Under the pieces are notes generated by a model. The model was not told the DNA's origin, did no database searches, and saw only the letters and a list, made by a program, of their open reading frames with translations. From Merdiplasma sp964643295 (GTDB taxonomy: Bacteria; Bacillota; Clostridia; Lachnospirales; Lachnospiraceae), in the NCBI GenBank assembly GCA_964643295.1, contig CAZXSN010000023.1, positions 1-41,052 on the forward strand: a stretch of 41,052 nucleotides of DNA, written 5' to 3'. The position numbers were made by a program, and so were the translations under genes. This document shows, piece after piece, positions 1 through 9,427 of this stretch. The first letter of the stretch is position 1. Every line of letters begins with the position of its first letter.

Positions 1-1398
1 GAGGCAGAATTGACAGTACGACGTAATACCAGGGAGTCAGATACAAGTTTCCAGGGGATACCGGTTGGCCTTTCGCAGCGGACGAAGTTGCAGTCAACTC
101 CGGAGAAAGGGCAGCCGGGTGCAATCACAAAAGAGCAGGCGGATCTTTCCTATCGGGTCTGGATCTCTGAGATCATGCTGCAGCAGACAAGGGTGGAGGC
201 TGTCAAGCCCTATTTCCAACGTTTTCTGGAAGCACTGCCTGGGATGAAGGAACTTTCTGAGTGTCCGGAAGAGAAGCTTTTGAAGCTCTGGGAAGGTTTA
301 GGCTATTATAACCGTGCCAGAAATCTGCAGAAGACAGCCAGACTGGTGATGGAAAACTATGGCGGAGTTTTGCCTGCCGATTATGAGAAGCTGTTAAAGC
401 TGCCGGGGATCGGTTCCTATACGGCGGGAGCAATTGCCTCGATCTGTTATGGGATCCCTGTTGCGGCGGTGGACGGCAACGTCCTTCGAGTCGTAAGCCG
501 TATTCTGGAAAGAACTGAGGATGTCACAAAACAGGCGGTAAAAAAGTCCATGGAGGGGCTGCTTGGGGAGATTATTCCGAAGGACTGCCCCGGGACTTTT
601 AACCAGGCGCTGATGGAACTTGGCGCACTGGTGTGTGTGCCGAACAAAGAACCTCTGTGTGACAGCTGTCCCCTAGAGCGCTTCTGCCTTGCAAAGCTTC
701 ATGAAAGGCAGCAGGAACTTCCCGTAAGGCCGGACAGGAAGAAAAGGCGAATAGAACAAAAAACTGTGTTTGTTCTTCGAGACGGGGTGTTTACGGTTCT
801 TCGCCGGCGACCATCGAGGGGACTTCTGGCAGACCTTTATGAGTTTCCCAACCTGGAAGGACATCTTACCCAGGAGCAGGCGGTAAGCTTTCTTAAGAAG
901 GAGGGGTTTTCGCCTCTCCGGATTCAGCTTCTGCCTCCGGCAAAGCACATTTTTACCCACGTGGAATGGCAGATGACAGGCTACCTGGTGCTTGTGGAAG
1001 ACCTGACAAAGTTTCAGACGGAGGGTTTACCCAAAGAGGCAGAGACACCAAAGGTTGTTGGCGAAGAGCCTGCAAACGGCAGCATTTCCCATGGGAAGAA
1101 AGATCGGGTGGGAGAGCAAAGGAAGAGACCTGCCCCGGATGAGAAAGTGAATGGAACAGACAGCAGATACCAGGAGGAAGAAGACGATTTTTCCCCAGGA
1201 GGCACACAAGAGGATCTAAGCTTTAATCCGAAGAAGAGTTCATTTTCGTTTTTGATTGTGGAGCCGGAGCGTACGAAAGAGGAATATCCGATTCCTACGG
1301 CTTTTGCGGCTTATGCGAAGTATCTTGAAATCCGTCTGGGACAGGAAAAAGTGGGTGAAGAGGGTAGGCAGACAGGGAAACAGTTTGCGCCATTTTAG
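1..1398 (+). CDS. mutY: A/G-specific adenine glycosylase MutY, 5' end outside the window
   Basis: This enzyme removes adenine mispaired with 8-oxoguanine (base-excision repair). The frame is open from base 1. The TTG at 10 has no ribosome site and the usual N-terminal LPWR region is absent, so the true start lies upstream. Counting from that TTG: SEIMLQQT with catalytic Glu54, the helix-hairpin-helix LPGIGSYTAGA at 131-141, VDGN with the catalytic Asp155, and four iron-sulfur cysteines C209-x7-C217-x2-C220-x5-C226. The C-terminal half is the Nudix-like domain that recognises 8-oxoG. It carries a hydrophilic low-complexity insertion at about 340-412, rich in Glu, Lys, Gly and Pro, before the final strand. 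A second odd hydrophilic stretch (about 1-46) precedes the catalytic domain where homologues have a short link. Family assignment is certain; only the N-terminus is open. Confidence 0.95.
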   Translation, partial: EAELTVRRNTRESDTSFQGIPVGLSQRTKLQSTPEKGQPGAITKEQADLSYRVWISEIMLQQTRVEAVKPYFQRFLEALPGMKELSECPEEKLLKLWEGLGYYNRARNLQKTARLVMENYGGVLPADYEKLLKLPGIGSYTAGAIASICYGIPVAAVDGNVLRVVSRILERTEDVTKQAVKKSMEGLLGEIIPKDCPGTFNQALMELGALVCVPNKEPLCDSCPLERFCLAKLHERQQELPVRPDRKKRRIEQKTVFVLRDGVFTVLRRRPSRGLLADLYEFPNLEGHLTQEQAVSFLKKEGFSPLRIQLLPPAKHIFTHVEWQMTGYLVLVEDLTKFQTEGLPKEAETPKVVGEEPANGSISHGKKDRVGEQRKRPAPDEKVNGTDSRYQEEEDDFSPGGTQEDLSFNPKKSSFSFLIVEPERTKEEYPIPTAFAAYAKYLEIRLGQEKVGEEGRQTGKQFAPF

Positions 1399-1416
1399 AG
1401 GGTCTGTTGGTATTGA

Positions 1417-1440
1417 AGTCTGAAAAAAGACTGCTTTTCT
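1417..1440 (+). terminator. Weak Rho-independent terminator after mutY
   Basis: A 5-bp stem (AGTCT/AGACT) with an A-rich 6-nt loop is followed by GCTTTTCT, 19 bases after the mutY stop. The stem is short, so this is a tentative call. The rest of the 1399-1634 interval is purine-rich and shows nothing else clear. Confidence 0.35.
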
Positions 1441-1634
1441 GAGCCTGCAGATTTTAGACAGCGGGGATGTAAAATAAGAAGAGCCCTGGATAAGAGAAGG
1501 CATATAAGATACAAAAGGCAGAACCCGGAAACGGAAACAAAACAGAATACGGGGAAAACTTAAGACACAGAAAAGAATTTAAAAGCCGGGTTAAGTACCG
1601 GCAGGAAAATATACTTGAGACGGGAAAGAAAAAG

Positions 1635-2666
1635 ATGGATGAAAAAATATTGACGGTTGTCATTCCCTGCTATAATTCGGAAGATTACATGGAAAATGCT
1701 ATTAAGTCCGTGCTTCCGGCAGGAGAGGATATCGAAATTTTACTTATCGATGATGGATCGAACAAGGATCATACGGCTGAAATCGCTGACCGGTATGCCG
1801 CAGAGTATCCGAAGATCTGCCGGACCATTCATCAGGAGAATAAAGGGCACGGCGGTGCTGTCAATACCGGCATTGAGAATGCCAGGGGATTTTATTTCAA
1901 GGTATTTGACAGCGACGACTGGGCGGATACGGATGAATTTCTGGCTGTGATAGCGAAACTGAAGGAGCTTAACGCTGCGGGAACCCCAGTGGATATGTTC
2001 CTGGCGAACTTCATCTATGACAAAGTGGGACAGAAGCACAAGATGGTGATGCGGTTTCAGAACTGTTTCCCGGTGGATCAGATCTTCGAGTGGTCTGCGA
2101 TGGGACATATGCATGAGACTCAGTATATTCTCATGCACAGCATCATCTACCGGAGGCAGGTTCTGTTGGATTCCGGGCTTAAGCTGCCGGAGCATACCTT
2201 CTATGTGGACAACATTTTCGCGTTCCAGCCGTTTCCCTACGTGAAGAAGCTTTACTATATGGACGTAAATCTGTATCACTACTTCATCGGGCGGGAAGAC
2301 CAGTCGGTCAATCAGGATGTGATGATCGGGCGCATTGATCAGCAGATCAAGGTGAACAAGATCATGATTGACATCATGGCTGAGCAGGACTTTGAAGGCC
2401 TGGATAAGAACGTGGAAAAGTACATGTACATTTACCTCGACAAGATCATGGCAGTGACCTCCTCTCTTCTTATCGTTTCCGATACCGAGGAGAACTTCCA
2501 GAAAAAAGAGGAGCTCTGGGCCTATCTGGAACAGAAAAGCCATAAGCTCTACCATCATCTCAGGAATACTGTGTTTGGAATGGCGATGAATCTGCCTGGA
2601 ACCTTAGGCCGAAAAGCGAGCATGGAAGGGTACAAGATCGCCAGAAAGATCGTGGGATTTAATTAA
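1635..2666 (+). CDS. Family 2 glycosyltransferase
   Basis: A 343-residue GT-A fold glycosyltransferase that transfers a sugar from a nucleotide-sugar donor to an unknown acceptor, probably a cell-surface polysaccharide. The N-terminus shows the GT2 signature: a hydrophobic strand followed by PCYNSEDYMENAI (11-23), LLIDDGS (36-42), and the metal-binding DSDDW at 92-96 preceded by GHGGAVNTGIENARG. The C-terminal part (about 200-343) is helical, with no obvious transmembrane helix, so the protein is probably cytosolic or peripheral. The start has a purine-rich GGGAAAGAAAAAG upstream. It stands alone: mutY and carB on either side are unrelated. The acceptor cannot be read from sequence. Confidence 0.85.
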   Translation: MDEKILTVVIPCYNSEDYMENAIKSVLPAGEDIEILLIDDGSNKDHTAEIADRYAAEYPKICRTIHQENKGHGGAVNTGIENARGFYFKVFDSDDWADTDEFLAVIAKLKELNAAGTPVDMFLANFIYDKVGQKHKMVMRFQNCFPVDQIFEWSAMGHMHETQYILMHSIIYRRQVLLDSGLKLPEHTFYVDNIFAFQPFPYVKKLYYMDVNLYHYFIGREDQSVNQDVMIGRIDQQIKVNKIMIDIMAEQDFEGLDKNVEKYMYIYLDKIMAVTSSLLIVSDTEENFQKKEELWAYLEQKSHKLYHHLRNTVFGMAMNLPGTLGRKASMEGYKIARKIVGFN

Positions 2667-2934
2667 GGCGCATACTGGGATCAGCACTTGTATGGCAGGG
2701 AGACGGCAAGGCAGCGAAGTGCACTTCCTTAAGACAGAAGTTTTACCCTGCAGAGGCGCTTCAGGCAGGCTTTATGGTTTATTGGCAGATGGAACCAGGA
2801 AGATACATGCATTCCGGTGCGCTTAAGTGAGGAAACTGCACGGAAGAACGGCCCCGGTATCAGAAGGCGCAGACAGGACAAAGAATCAGAGCAGACATTT
2901 AGGGACATAGATTGATAGAAGGAGGAGGAAGGGA

Positions 2935-5900
2935 ATGCCCAGGAGAAACGATATTCACAAAGTACTGATCATCGGCTCCGGTCCTATTATCATCGGGCAG
3001 GCCTGTGAGTTTGACTATTCCGGCACACAGGCCTGTAAGGCACTTAGGAAACTGGGGTATGAGATTGTGCTCGTCAACTCAAACCCGGCCACGATTATGA
3101 CGGATCCGGAGATCGCGGATGTCACCTATATCGAACCGTTGAACGCTGATCGGCTTGAACAGATCATTGCGAAAGAGAGGCCGGATGCCCTGCTTCCGAA
3201 TCTTGGCGGACAGTCCGGCCTTAATCTGTGTTCAGAACTTTCAAAAAGCGGTGTGCTTGACCGCTATGGGGTTCAGGTGATCGGGGTACAGGTGGATGCC
3301 ATTGAACGCGGCGAGGACCGGATCGAGTTCAAGCATACGATGGAGAGTCTGGGCATCGAGATGGCAAGAAGCGAGGTGGCCTACTCCGTAGAGGAAGCGA
3401 AGCGGATTGCCGAGACACTTGGCTATCCGGTGGTGCTGCGGCCCGCCTACACAATGGGCGGTACTGGAGGCGGTCTCGTCTACAACGTGGAGGAGCTGGA
3501 AAAGGTAGCAGCCCGTGGTCTGCAGGCCAGTCTCGTCGGACAGGTGCTGGTGGAAGAATCTGTTCTTGGCTGGGAGGAGTTAGAACTTGAGGTGGTACGT
3601 GATTCGGATAATCAGATGATCACGGTCTGCTTTATCGAAAACATCGATCCCATGGGGGTGCACACGGGAGATTCGTTCTGCGCGGCTCCGATGCTGACCA
3701 TCTCTGAGGAGGTGCAGAAGCGTTTACAGGAGAAATCCTACCGCATCGTGGAAAAGATTCAGGTGATCGGCGGGACGAATGTGCAGTGGGCACATGATCC
3801 GAAGACCGACCGGGATATCATCATTGAGATCAATCCCCGGACTTCCCGCTCTTCGGCACTGGCTTCGAAGGCGACCGGCTTCCCGATTGCTTTAGTCTCT
3901 GCGATGCTGGCGTCGGGTCTTACTTTAAAGGAGATCCCCTGCGGCAAGTATGGGACGCTGGATAAGTATGTGCCGGACGGTGACTATGTGGTGATCAAGT
4001 TTGCCCGCTGGGCATTTGAAAAGTTTAAGGGTGTGGAGGATCACCTGGGAACGCAGATGCGGGCGGTAGGCGAAGTCATGAGTATCGGCAAAACCTACAA
4101 GGAAGCGTTCCAGAAAGCGATCCGCAGCCTGGAAACCGGACGGTATGGCTTAGGTCATGTGAAGGATTTTGATACTCTGTCAAAAGAGGAGCTTTTGCGG
4201 CGCCTGATGACTCCCTCCAGTGAACGGCATTTTCTGATGTATGAGGCGCTGCGCAAGGGAGCGAGTGTGGAGGAGATCCATGAGGTTACGAAGGTCAAGG
4301 AATACTTCATCGAGCAGATGAAAGAGCTGGTGGAGGAAGAGGAAGCCCTGTTGAAGTACCGTGGACAGCTGCCTCCCGACGAAGCACTGATTGCCGCTAA
4401 AAAGGACGGGTTCTCCGATGTGTATTTAAGTCAGATCCTGAACCTGAGCGAGGAGACGATACGCAATAAGAGGCTTTCTCTGGGCGTGGAAGAGCAGTGG
4501 GAAGGGGTGCATGTAAGCGGTACGCTTAACAGCGCCTATTATTACTCCACCTATAACGGAACCGATAAGAATCCGATCCATACCGATAAGCCAAAGATTA
4601 TGATTTTAGGCGGCGGACCAAACCGCATCGGGCAGGGCATCGAATTTGACTACTGCTGTGTGCATGCCTCCCTGGCCTTAAAGAAGCTGGGTTTTGAGAC
4701 GATCATTGTAAACTGCAACCCGGAGACGGTTTCCACAGACTATGATACGTCCGACAAGCTTTACTTTGAACCGCTGACTTTGGAGGATGTGCTGAGTATC
4801 TACCGGAAGGAACAGCCGGTGGGCGTGATCGCGCAGTTTGGCGGCCAGACGCCTTTAAATCTGGCTGCAGACCTGGAGAAAAACGGGGTGAACATCCTTG
4901 GGACTTCGCCCTCCGTGATCGATCTGGCGGAAGACCGTGATCAGTTCAGGGCCATGATGGAGAAGCTGAACATCCCGATGCCGGAATCGGGGATGGCCGT
5001 AAATGTGGAGGAAGCCCTTTCGATTGCCGGACAGATTGGCTATCCGGTTATGGTGCGTCCGTCCTACGTCTTAGGCGGTCGGGGCATGGAAGTGGTCTAT
5101 GATGAGCAGATGCTGACGGAATATATGCAGGCCGCGGTAGGAGTGACCCCGGATCGCCCGATTTTGATTGACCGCTTCTTGATGCATGCCACTGAGTGCG
5201 AGGCGGATGCCGTCTGTGACGGCACCCATGCGTTTGTGCCGGCGGTCATGGAGCACATCGAGCTGGCGGGTGTGCATTCCGGGGATTCTGCCTGTATTGT
5301 TCCCTCCAGACATTTGTCCCAGGAGAACCTGGAAACGATTAAGGATTATACGAAACGGATCGCCGAGCAGCTGCATGTGCAGGGCCTTATGAACATGCAG
5401 TATGCGATCGAGAATGGGAAAGTTTTTGTGCTGGAGGCGAATCCGAGGGCCTCCCGGACGGTGCCCCTTGTATCGAAGGTGTGCGATATCCGCATGGTAC
5501 CGCTGGCGATCGATATCGTCACCTCTCAGCTTACCGGTCGGCCTTCTCCGCTTGAGAATATGAAGGAGCGGGAGATCCCCTATTATGGGGTGAAGGAATC
5601 GGTGTTTCCGTTCAACATGTTCCCGGAGGTGGATCCGCTGCTGGGACCGGAAATGCGTTCTACCGGAGAGGTGCTGGGGATGTCCCGGTTCTGGGGAGAG
5701 GCCTTCTTTAAGGCGCAGGAGGCGACTCAGGTAAAGCTTCCGCTTACCGGCACTGTCTTAATCTCTGTCAGTGACAGGGACAAGGGGGAAGTTGTAGACG
5801 TGGCGAGAGAGTTTGCCGCCACTGGTTTTTCGATCCTGGCGTCTAAGCATACCTGCAGGCTGCTCAACGATGCAGGCATTCAGGCTCAGCAGGTGGACAA

Positions 5901-6162
5901 GCTGAGTGAGGGACGCCCGAACATGCTCGATATGATCACCAATGGCAAGGTAGACCTGGTGATCAATACGCCGGTCGGCAGGGAGCGCGACGTGGATGAC
6001 AGTTATCTGCGCAAGGCGGCGATCAAGAAGAAGATCCCTTACATCACTACGATGGCGGCAGCCCAGGCGAGTGTCAGCGGTATCAAATCGATGAAGATGC
6101 AGGGCTGCGGAGAAGTCCATTCACTGCAGGAACTGCATGCGATGATTAAGGAGAAAGCCTGA
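2935..6162 (+). CDS. carB: Carbamoyl-phosphate synthase large subunit
   Basis: A 1075-residue large subunit that makes carbamoyl phosphate from bicarbonate, ammonia (delivered by CarA from glutamine) and two ATP, feeding pyrimidine and arginine synthesis. It has the duplicated ATP-grasp layout: the first synthetase half (GSGPIIIGQACEFDYSGTQA near the N-terminus, ATP-grasp through about 400), an oligomerisation region (about 400-555), a second half starting at GGGPNRIGQGIEFDYCCVHA (about 560-935), and a C-terminal MGS-like allosteric domain (about 940-1075) beginning LTGTVLISVSDRDKGE. A strong AGAAGGAGGAGG ribosome site precedes the ATG. carA is not adjacent: the upstream gene is a glycosyltransferase 268 bp away. 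No PyrR-type attenuator is evident upstream. Confidence 0.97.
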   Translation: MPRRNDIHKVLIIGSGPIIIGQACEFDYSGTQACKALRKLGYEIVLVNSNPATIMTDPEIADVTYIEPLNADRLEQIIAKERPDALLPNLGGQSGLNLCSELSKSGVLDRYGVQVIGVQVDAIERGEDRIEFKHTMESLGIEMARSEVAYSVEEAKRIAETLGYPVVLRPAYTMGGTGGGLVYNVEELEKVAARGLQASLVGQVLVEESVLGWEELELEVVRDSDNQMITVCFIENIDPMGVHTGDSFCAAPMLTISEEVQKRLQEKSYRIVEKIQVIGGTNVQWAHDPKTDRDIIIEINPRTSRSSALASKATGFPIALVSAMLASGLTLKEIPCGKYGTLDKYVPDGDYVVIKFARWAFEKFKGVEDHLGTQMRAVGEVMSIGKTYKEAFQKAIRSLETGRYGLGHVKDFDTLSKEELLRRLMTPSSERHFLMYEALRKGASVEEIHEVTKVKEYFIEQMKELVEEEEALLKYRGQLPPDEALIAAKKDGFSDVYLSQILNLSEETIRNKRLSLGVEEQWEGVHVSGTLNSAYYYSTYNGTDKNPIHTDKPKIMILGGGPNRIGQGIEFDYCCVHASLALKKLGFETIIVNCNPETVSTDYDTSDKLYFEPLTLEDVLSIYRKEQPVGVIAQFGGQTPLNLAADLEKNGVNILGTSPSVIDLAEDRDQFRAMMEKLNIPMPESGMAVNVEEALSIAGQIGYPVMVRPSYVLGGRGMEVVYDEQMLTEYMQAAVGVTPDRPILIDRFLMHATECEADAVCDGTHAFVPAVMEHIELAGVHSGDSACIVPSRHLSQENLETIKDYTKRIAEQLHVQGLMNMQYAIENGKVFVLEANPRASRTVPLVSKVCDIRMVPLAIDIVTSQLTGRPSPLENMKEREIPYYGVKESVFPFNMFPEVDPLLGPEMRSTGEVLGMSRFWGEAFFKAQEATQVKLPLTGTVLISVSDRDKGEVVDVAREFAATGFSILASKHTCRLLNDAGIQAQQVDKLSEGRPNMLDMITNGKVDLVINTPVGRERDVDDSYLRKAAIKKKIPYITTMAAAQASVSGIKSMKMQGCGEVHSLQELHAMIKEKA

Positions 6163-6230
6163 CGGAAAATCTCTGCGTTTTTGAAACTGCAGGCAGAAGA
6201 AGTTACGCTTTATTGTGAAAGGCTGTTATA

Positions 6231-6265
6231 CCCGGGCGGAAAACTGCCCGGGAATACGTTTTTCT
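6231..6265 (+). terminator. Rho-independent terminator between carB and glnS
   Basis: A 9-bp GC-rich stem (CCCGGGCGG pairing with CTGCCCGGG, one G-T pair) closed by an AAAA loop at 6231-6252, followed by AATACGTTTTTC. It lies 69 bp after carB and 30 bp before the glnS start. It can therefore end the carB transcript or act as an attenuator on read-through into glnS. Confidence 0.8.
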
Positions 6266-6294
6266 TACTGGGAAAGCATTGAGGAGGAGCAGGC

Positions 6295-7956
6295 ATGGAG
6301 ACAACCAGCAGAAATTTTATCGAACAGATCATAGACCGGGATTTGGAGGAAGGGCGCTGTGAGACGGTCTGTACCCGTTTTCCGCCGGAGCCGAACGGAT
6401 ACCTGCACATCGGGCATGCCAAGTCCATCCTGCTAAACTACGGGCTGGCGCAGGAGTATCACGGGAAGTTTAATATGCGCTTCGATGACACCAACCCGAC
6501 CAAAGAGAAGACAGAGTTTGTGGAATCGATCCTTGAAGACATTCGCTGGCTGGGTGCGGACTGGGGAGACCGTCTGTTTTTTGCATCGGACTATTTCGAT
6601 CAGATGTACGAGGCAGCTGTCAAGCTGATTAAGAAAGGCAAAGCTTTTGTCTGCGACCTTTCGGCGGAGGAAATCCGGGAGTACCGCGGCACACTTACAG
6701 AGCCGGGAAAGAACAGTCCCTACCGGGACCGCAGCATCGAGGAAAACCTGCAGCTGTTTGAAAACATGAAAAACGGCCTGTACGCGGACGGGGAAAAGGT
6801 TTTACGGGCAAAAATCGACATGGCATCACCCAACATCAACATGCGCGATCCGGTGATCTACCGCGTGGCGCATATCCCGCACCATAATACGGGAGATAAG
6901 TGGTGCATCTACCCGATGTACGACTTTGCGCATCCGATTGAGGACGCGATCGAGGGTGTGACCCATTCCATCTGCACCCTGGAATTTGAAGATCACCGCC
7001 CGCTTTATGACTGGGTGGTACGGGAACTGGAATATCCCCATCCGCCCAGGCAGATCGAGTTTGCCAAGATGTATCTTACAAACGTGGTGACCGGCAAGCG
7101 TTACATCAAAAAGCTGGTGGAAGACGGCACCGTGGACGGCTGGGACGATCCCAGGCTGGTATCGATTGCCGCGCTGCGCCGCCGCGGGTTTACCCCGGAG
7201 TCGATCAGGATGTTCGTGGATCTGTGCGGGGTGAGCAAAAGCCAGAGTTCCGCAGACTATGCGATGCTGGAGTACTGTATCCGCGAGGATCTCAAATTAA
7301 AGAGACCGCGTGTGATGGCAGTTCTGGATCCGGTTAAGCTGGTGATTGACAATTATCCGGAAGGGCAGATCGAGGAGCTGGATGTTGAGAATAACCTCGA
7401 GAATCCGGATCTTGGTACGCGCAAGGTTCCGTTTGGCAGAGAGCTTTATATCAACCGCGATGACTTTATGGAGAATCCGCCGAAAAAATATTTCCGTCTC
7501 TTCCCGGGCAACGAAGTGCGCCTGATGGGTGCCTACTTTGTCAGGTGTGTGGGCTTTGAAAAGGATGCAGACGGCAGCGTAACGGTCATTCACTGCACCT
7601 ATGATCCTGAGACCAAGTGCGGGACTGGTTTCACGGGACGGAAAGTCAAGGGTACAATTCACTGGGTAGCGGCTGCGACGGCTTTTCAGGCGGAAGTGCG
7701 GCTGTACGAGAACATTATCGACGAGGAGAAGGGTGTTTATAATGAGGAGGATGGTTCCCTGAATTTAAATCCCAATTCTTTGACAGTGCTGAAAAACTGT
7801 TATCTGGAGCCGTGTCTGAAAGAGGGAAATCCCTATGACAGCTATCAGTTTGTACGCACAGGGTTCTTTTGTGTGGATTCAAAAGATTCAAAGCCCGGCG
7901 CCCCGGTATTTAACCGTATCGTGTCGTTAAAGAGTTCCTTCAAGCTGCCGTCGTGA
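6295..7956 (+). CDS. glnS: Glutaminyl-tRNA synthetase
   Basis: A 553-residue class I synthetase that charges tRNA-Gln with glutamine in the cytosol. The Rossmann domain carries HIGH within GYLHIGHAKS (38-41) and the GlnRS-specific RFDDTNP motif. The KMSKS-equivalent loop reads VTGKRYI (265-271), a variant of the VMSKR found in E. coli GlnRS. The downstream GWDDPRL and LRRRGFTPESIR segments are typical of GlnRS rather than GluRS. The two C-terminal anticodon-binding beta barrels are intact to KLPS. The start follows GAGGAGGAGCAGGC. Presence of GlnRS implies direct charging of tRNA-Gln instead of, or beside, the GatCAB route. No tRNA gene is nearby. Confidence 0.97.
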   Translation: METTSRNFIEQIIDRDLEEGRCETVCTRFPPEPNGYLHIGHAKSILLNYGLAQEYHGKFNMRFDDTNPTKEKTEFVESILEDIRWLGADWGDRLFFASDYFDQMYEAAVKLIKKGKAFVCDLSAEEIREYRGTLTEPGKNSPYRDRSIEENLQLFENMKNGLYADGEKVLRAKIDMASPNINMRDPVIYRVAHIPHHNTGDKWCIYPMYDFAHPIEDAIEGVTHSICTLEFEDHRPLYDWVVRELEYPHPPRQIEFAKMYLTNVVTGKRYIKKLVEDGTVDGWDDPRLVSIAALRRRGFTPESIRMFVDLCGVSKSQSSADYAMLEYCIREDLKLKRPRVMAVLDPVKLVIDNYPEGQIEELDVENNLENPDLGTRKVPFGRELYINRDDFMENPPKKYFRLFPGNEVRLMGAYFVRCVGFEKDADGSVTVIHCTYDPETKCGTGFTGRKVKGTIHWVAAATAFQAEVRLYENIIDEEKGVYNEEDGSLNLNPNSLTVLKNCYLEPCLKEGNPYDSYQFVRTGFFCVDSKDSKPGAPVFNRIVSLKSSFKLPS

Positions 7957-8027
7957 GAGAGGAAGGACGGGGAACAATGAGCCAACCGGGCAGAGAAGCC
8001 GAAACAGTGGGAACGAGCGATTGAACG

Positions 8028-8648
8028 ATGACAGCGTTTGATAAGAAAGAGCAAAAACCGATGCCACCCAGTTTTTTTCAGTGCATCACAGACTTCATTT
8101 TTGTGGAAGATAAGCTGCAGCCTGCGGACATCCTCTTTTTGCCGGGAGGGAGTTACCCGGAGGCGGCAAGGGAAGCGGCCTCGCTTTATTTAGAAGAATA
8201 TGCCCCTTTGATCCTGCCTTCCGGGAGATACAGCATTCTGCAGGGATCTTTTCCGGGGAACTTTGCGACCGAATGGGAGTATCTTACAGACATCCTGCTT
8301 TCCCGCGGCGTGCCTAAGGAGGCGATTTTAAGGGAGGATACGGCTACTTTCACCTATGAGAATGCGGTAAAGTCCCGTGAAGCGGTTGAATCCCTGGGGC
8401 TTACAGTAACCCGGGCAATCCTTGTCTGTCAGTCATTTCACGCAAGGCGGTGTCTTATGTACTACCAGGAGCAGTTTCCGGAGACCAGGATTCTGGTCCA
8501 CCCGGTTGTTACCCGTGGGATCACGAGAGATAACTGGTACCTGGATGGGACAAAAATCGATGTGGTGCTTGGCGAGGTGGAGCGCTGCGGCTCCCAGTTT
8601 CATGAGATTATGAGAATGCATCTTAAGAGTAACGGGGAGGGAGCATGA
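8028..8648 (+). CDS. YdcF-like DUF218 family protein
   Basis: A 206-residue protein of the DUF218 (YdcF/SanA) superfamily, a Rossmann-like fold whose biochemical role is not established. The family signatures are visible: PADILFLPGGSYPEAA (strand plus Gly-rich turn), the central EDTATFTYENA (Glu/Asp and Asn conserved in the family), and ILVCQSFHARRCLMYYQ. There is no signal peptide or membrane helix, so this is a soluble cytosolic member. The ATG at 8028 lacks a good ribosome site; an ATG at 8061 is a possible alternative start. The gene overlaps the following HAD phosphatase by 4 bp (ATGA), so the two are translationally coupled and may act on related small molecules. Confidence 0.85.
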   Translation: MTAFDKKEQKPMPPSFFQCITDFIFVEDKLQPADILFLPGGSYPEAAREAASLYLEEYAPLILPSGRYSILQGSFPGNFATEWEYLTDILLSRGVPKEAILREDTATFTYENAVKSREAVESLGLTVTRAILVCQSFHARRCLMYYQEQFPETRILVHPVVTRGITRDNWYLDGTKIDVVLGEVERCGSQFHEIMRMHLKSNGEGA

Positions 8649-9427
8649 TTAGGCTGGTCGCAACCGATATGGACGGCACACTGTTTGCAGAAGGCAGCAG
8701 GAGCGTAAAGCCGGAACTGCTGGACGTGATCGTGAAGCTGCGGAGAAAGGGGATCATCTTTGTGGCTGCCAGCGGACGGCAGTATCCGAGTATGCGGGGT
8801 GTATTTGCGCCGATCCTTCAGGACCTCATCTTTATTGCTGACAACGGCGGGTATGTCTTCAGCCAGGGACGGGAAATTGAACGGGTTGTGTTTGAACCTG
8901 ATCTGCTGCGGGAAACGATTCGCTATGCCAGGACCAAAGGGGACCGCGTTCTTCTGGAGACGGCAGAGAAAACCTACACGGACAGCAGTGATTTAGCTTT
9001 CAGGGATCTGCTGGTTAAGGACTACCAGGTGGACCTGGTGCAGGTGAGAGATCTCCTTGAGGCGGATGAGCCAGCTTTGAAAGTTGCCCTTCGCTGTGAC
9101 AGTGATGCCGCATCGATCGCGGCCCCGGCTGCACAGTACTTTCAGGGGAGACTCAATGTACTGGCCTCCGGGGCATACTGGGTCGATTTCATTCCGGCAG
9201 GCGTAGATAAGGGAAATGCCTTGGCAAAGTTACAGAAGCTGCTGCATATCTCCAGAGAGGAGACCATGGCATTCGGGGACAATGAAAACGACCTGGGAAT
9301 GCTTGCCCAGGCGGGAGAAAGTTACGCGGTGGCAAACGCAAGGGACGCAGTGAAGCAGAAGGCAAAGTACCTGACGGACAGCGATGTCAATGATGGAGTT
9401 TTGAATGTGCTGCGAACCCTGCTGTGA
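8645..9427 (+). CDS. Cof-type HAD-IIB phosphatase
   Basis: A 260-residue haloacid-dehalogenase superfamily hydrolase, subfamily IIB, predicted to dephosphorylate sugar phosphates or other small phosphometabolites in the cytosol with Mg2+. Motif I is DMDGT (8-12, nucleophile Asp8 and acid/base Asp10), motif II is the Ser of AASGRQYPS, and motif IV is GDNEND (211-216), with the type IIB cap domain between. Start and stop fit the family's usual length (about 260-280). It overlaps the DUF218 gene by 4 bp and is preceded by GGGGAGGGAGC. Substrate cannot be inferred. Confidence 0.92.
   Translation: MIRLVATDMDGTLFAEGSRSVKPELLDVIVKLRRKGIIFVAASGRQYPSMRGVFAPILQDLIFIADNGGYVFSQGREIERVVFEPDLLRETIRYARTKGDRVLLETAEKTYTDSSDLAFRDLLVKDYQVDLVQVRDLLEADEPALKVALRCDSDAASIAAPAAQYFQGRLNVLASGAYWVDFIPAGVDKGNALAKLQKLLHISREETMAFGDNENDLGMLAQAGESYAVANARDAVKQKAKYLTDSDVNDGVLNVLRTLL

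Noticed and set aside
1740..2558. 272-codon open frame on the minus strand
   Set aside because: Antisense to the glycosyltransferase, whose motifs are unambiguous. No ribosome site.
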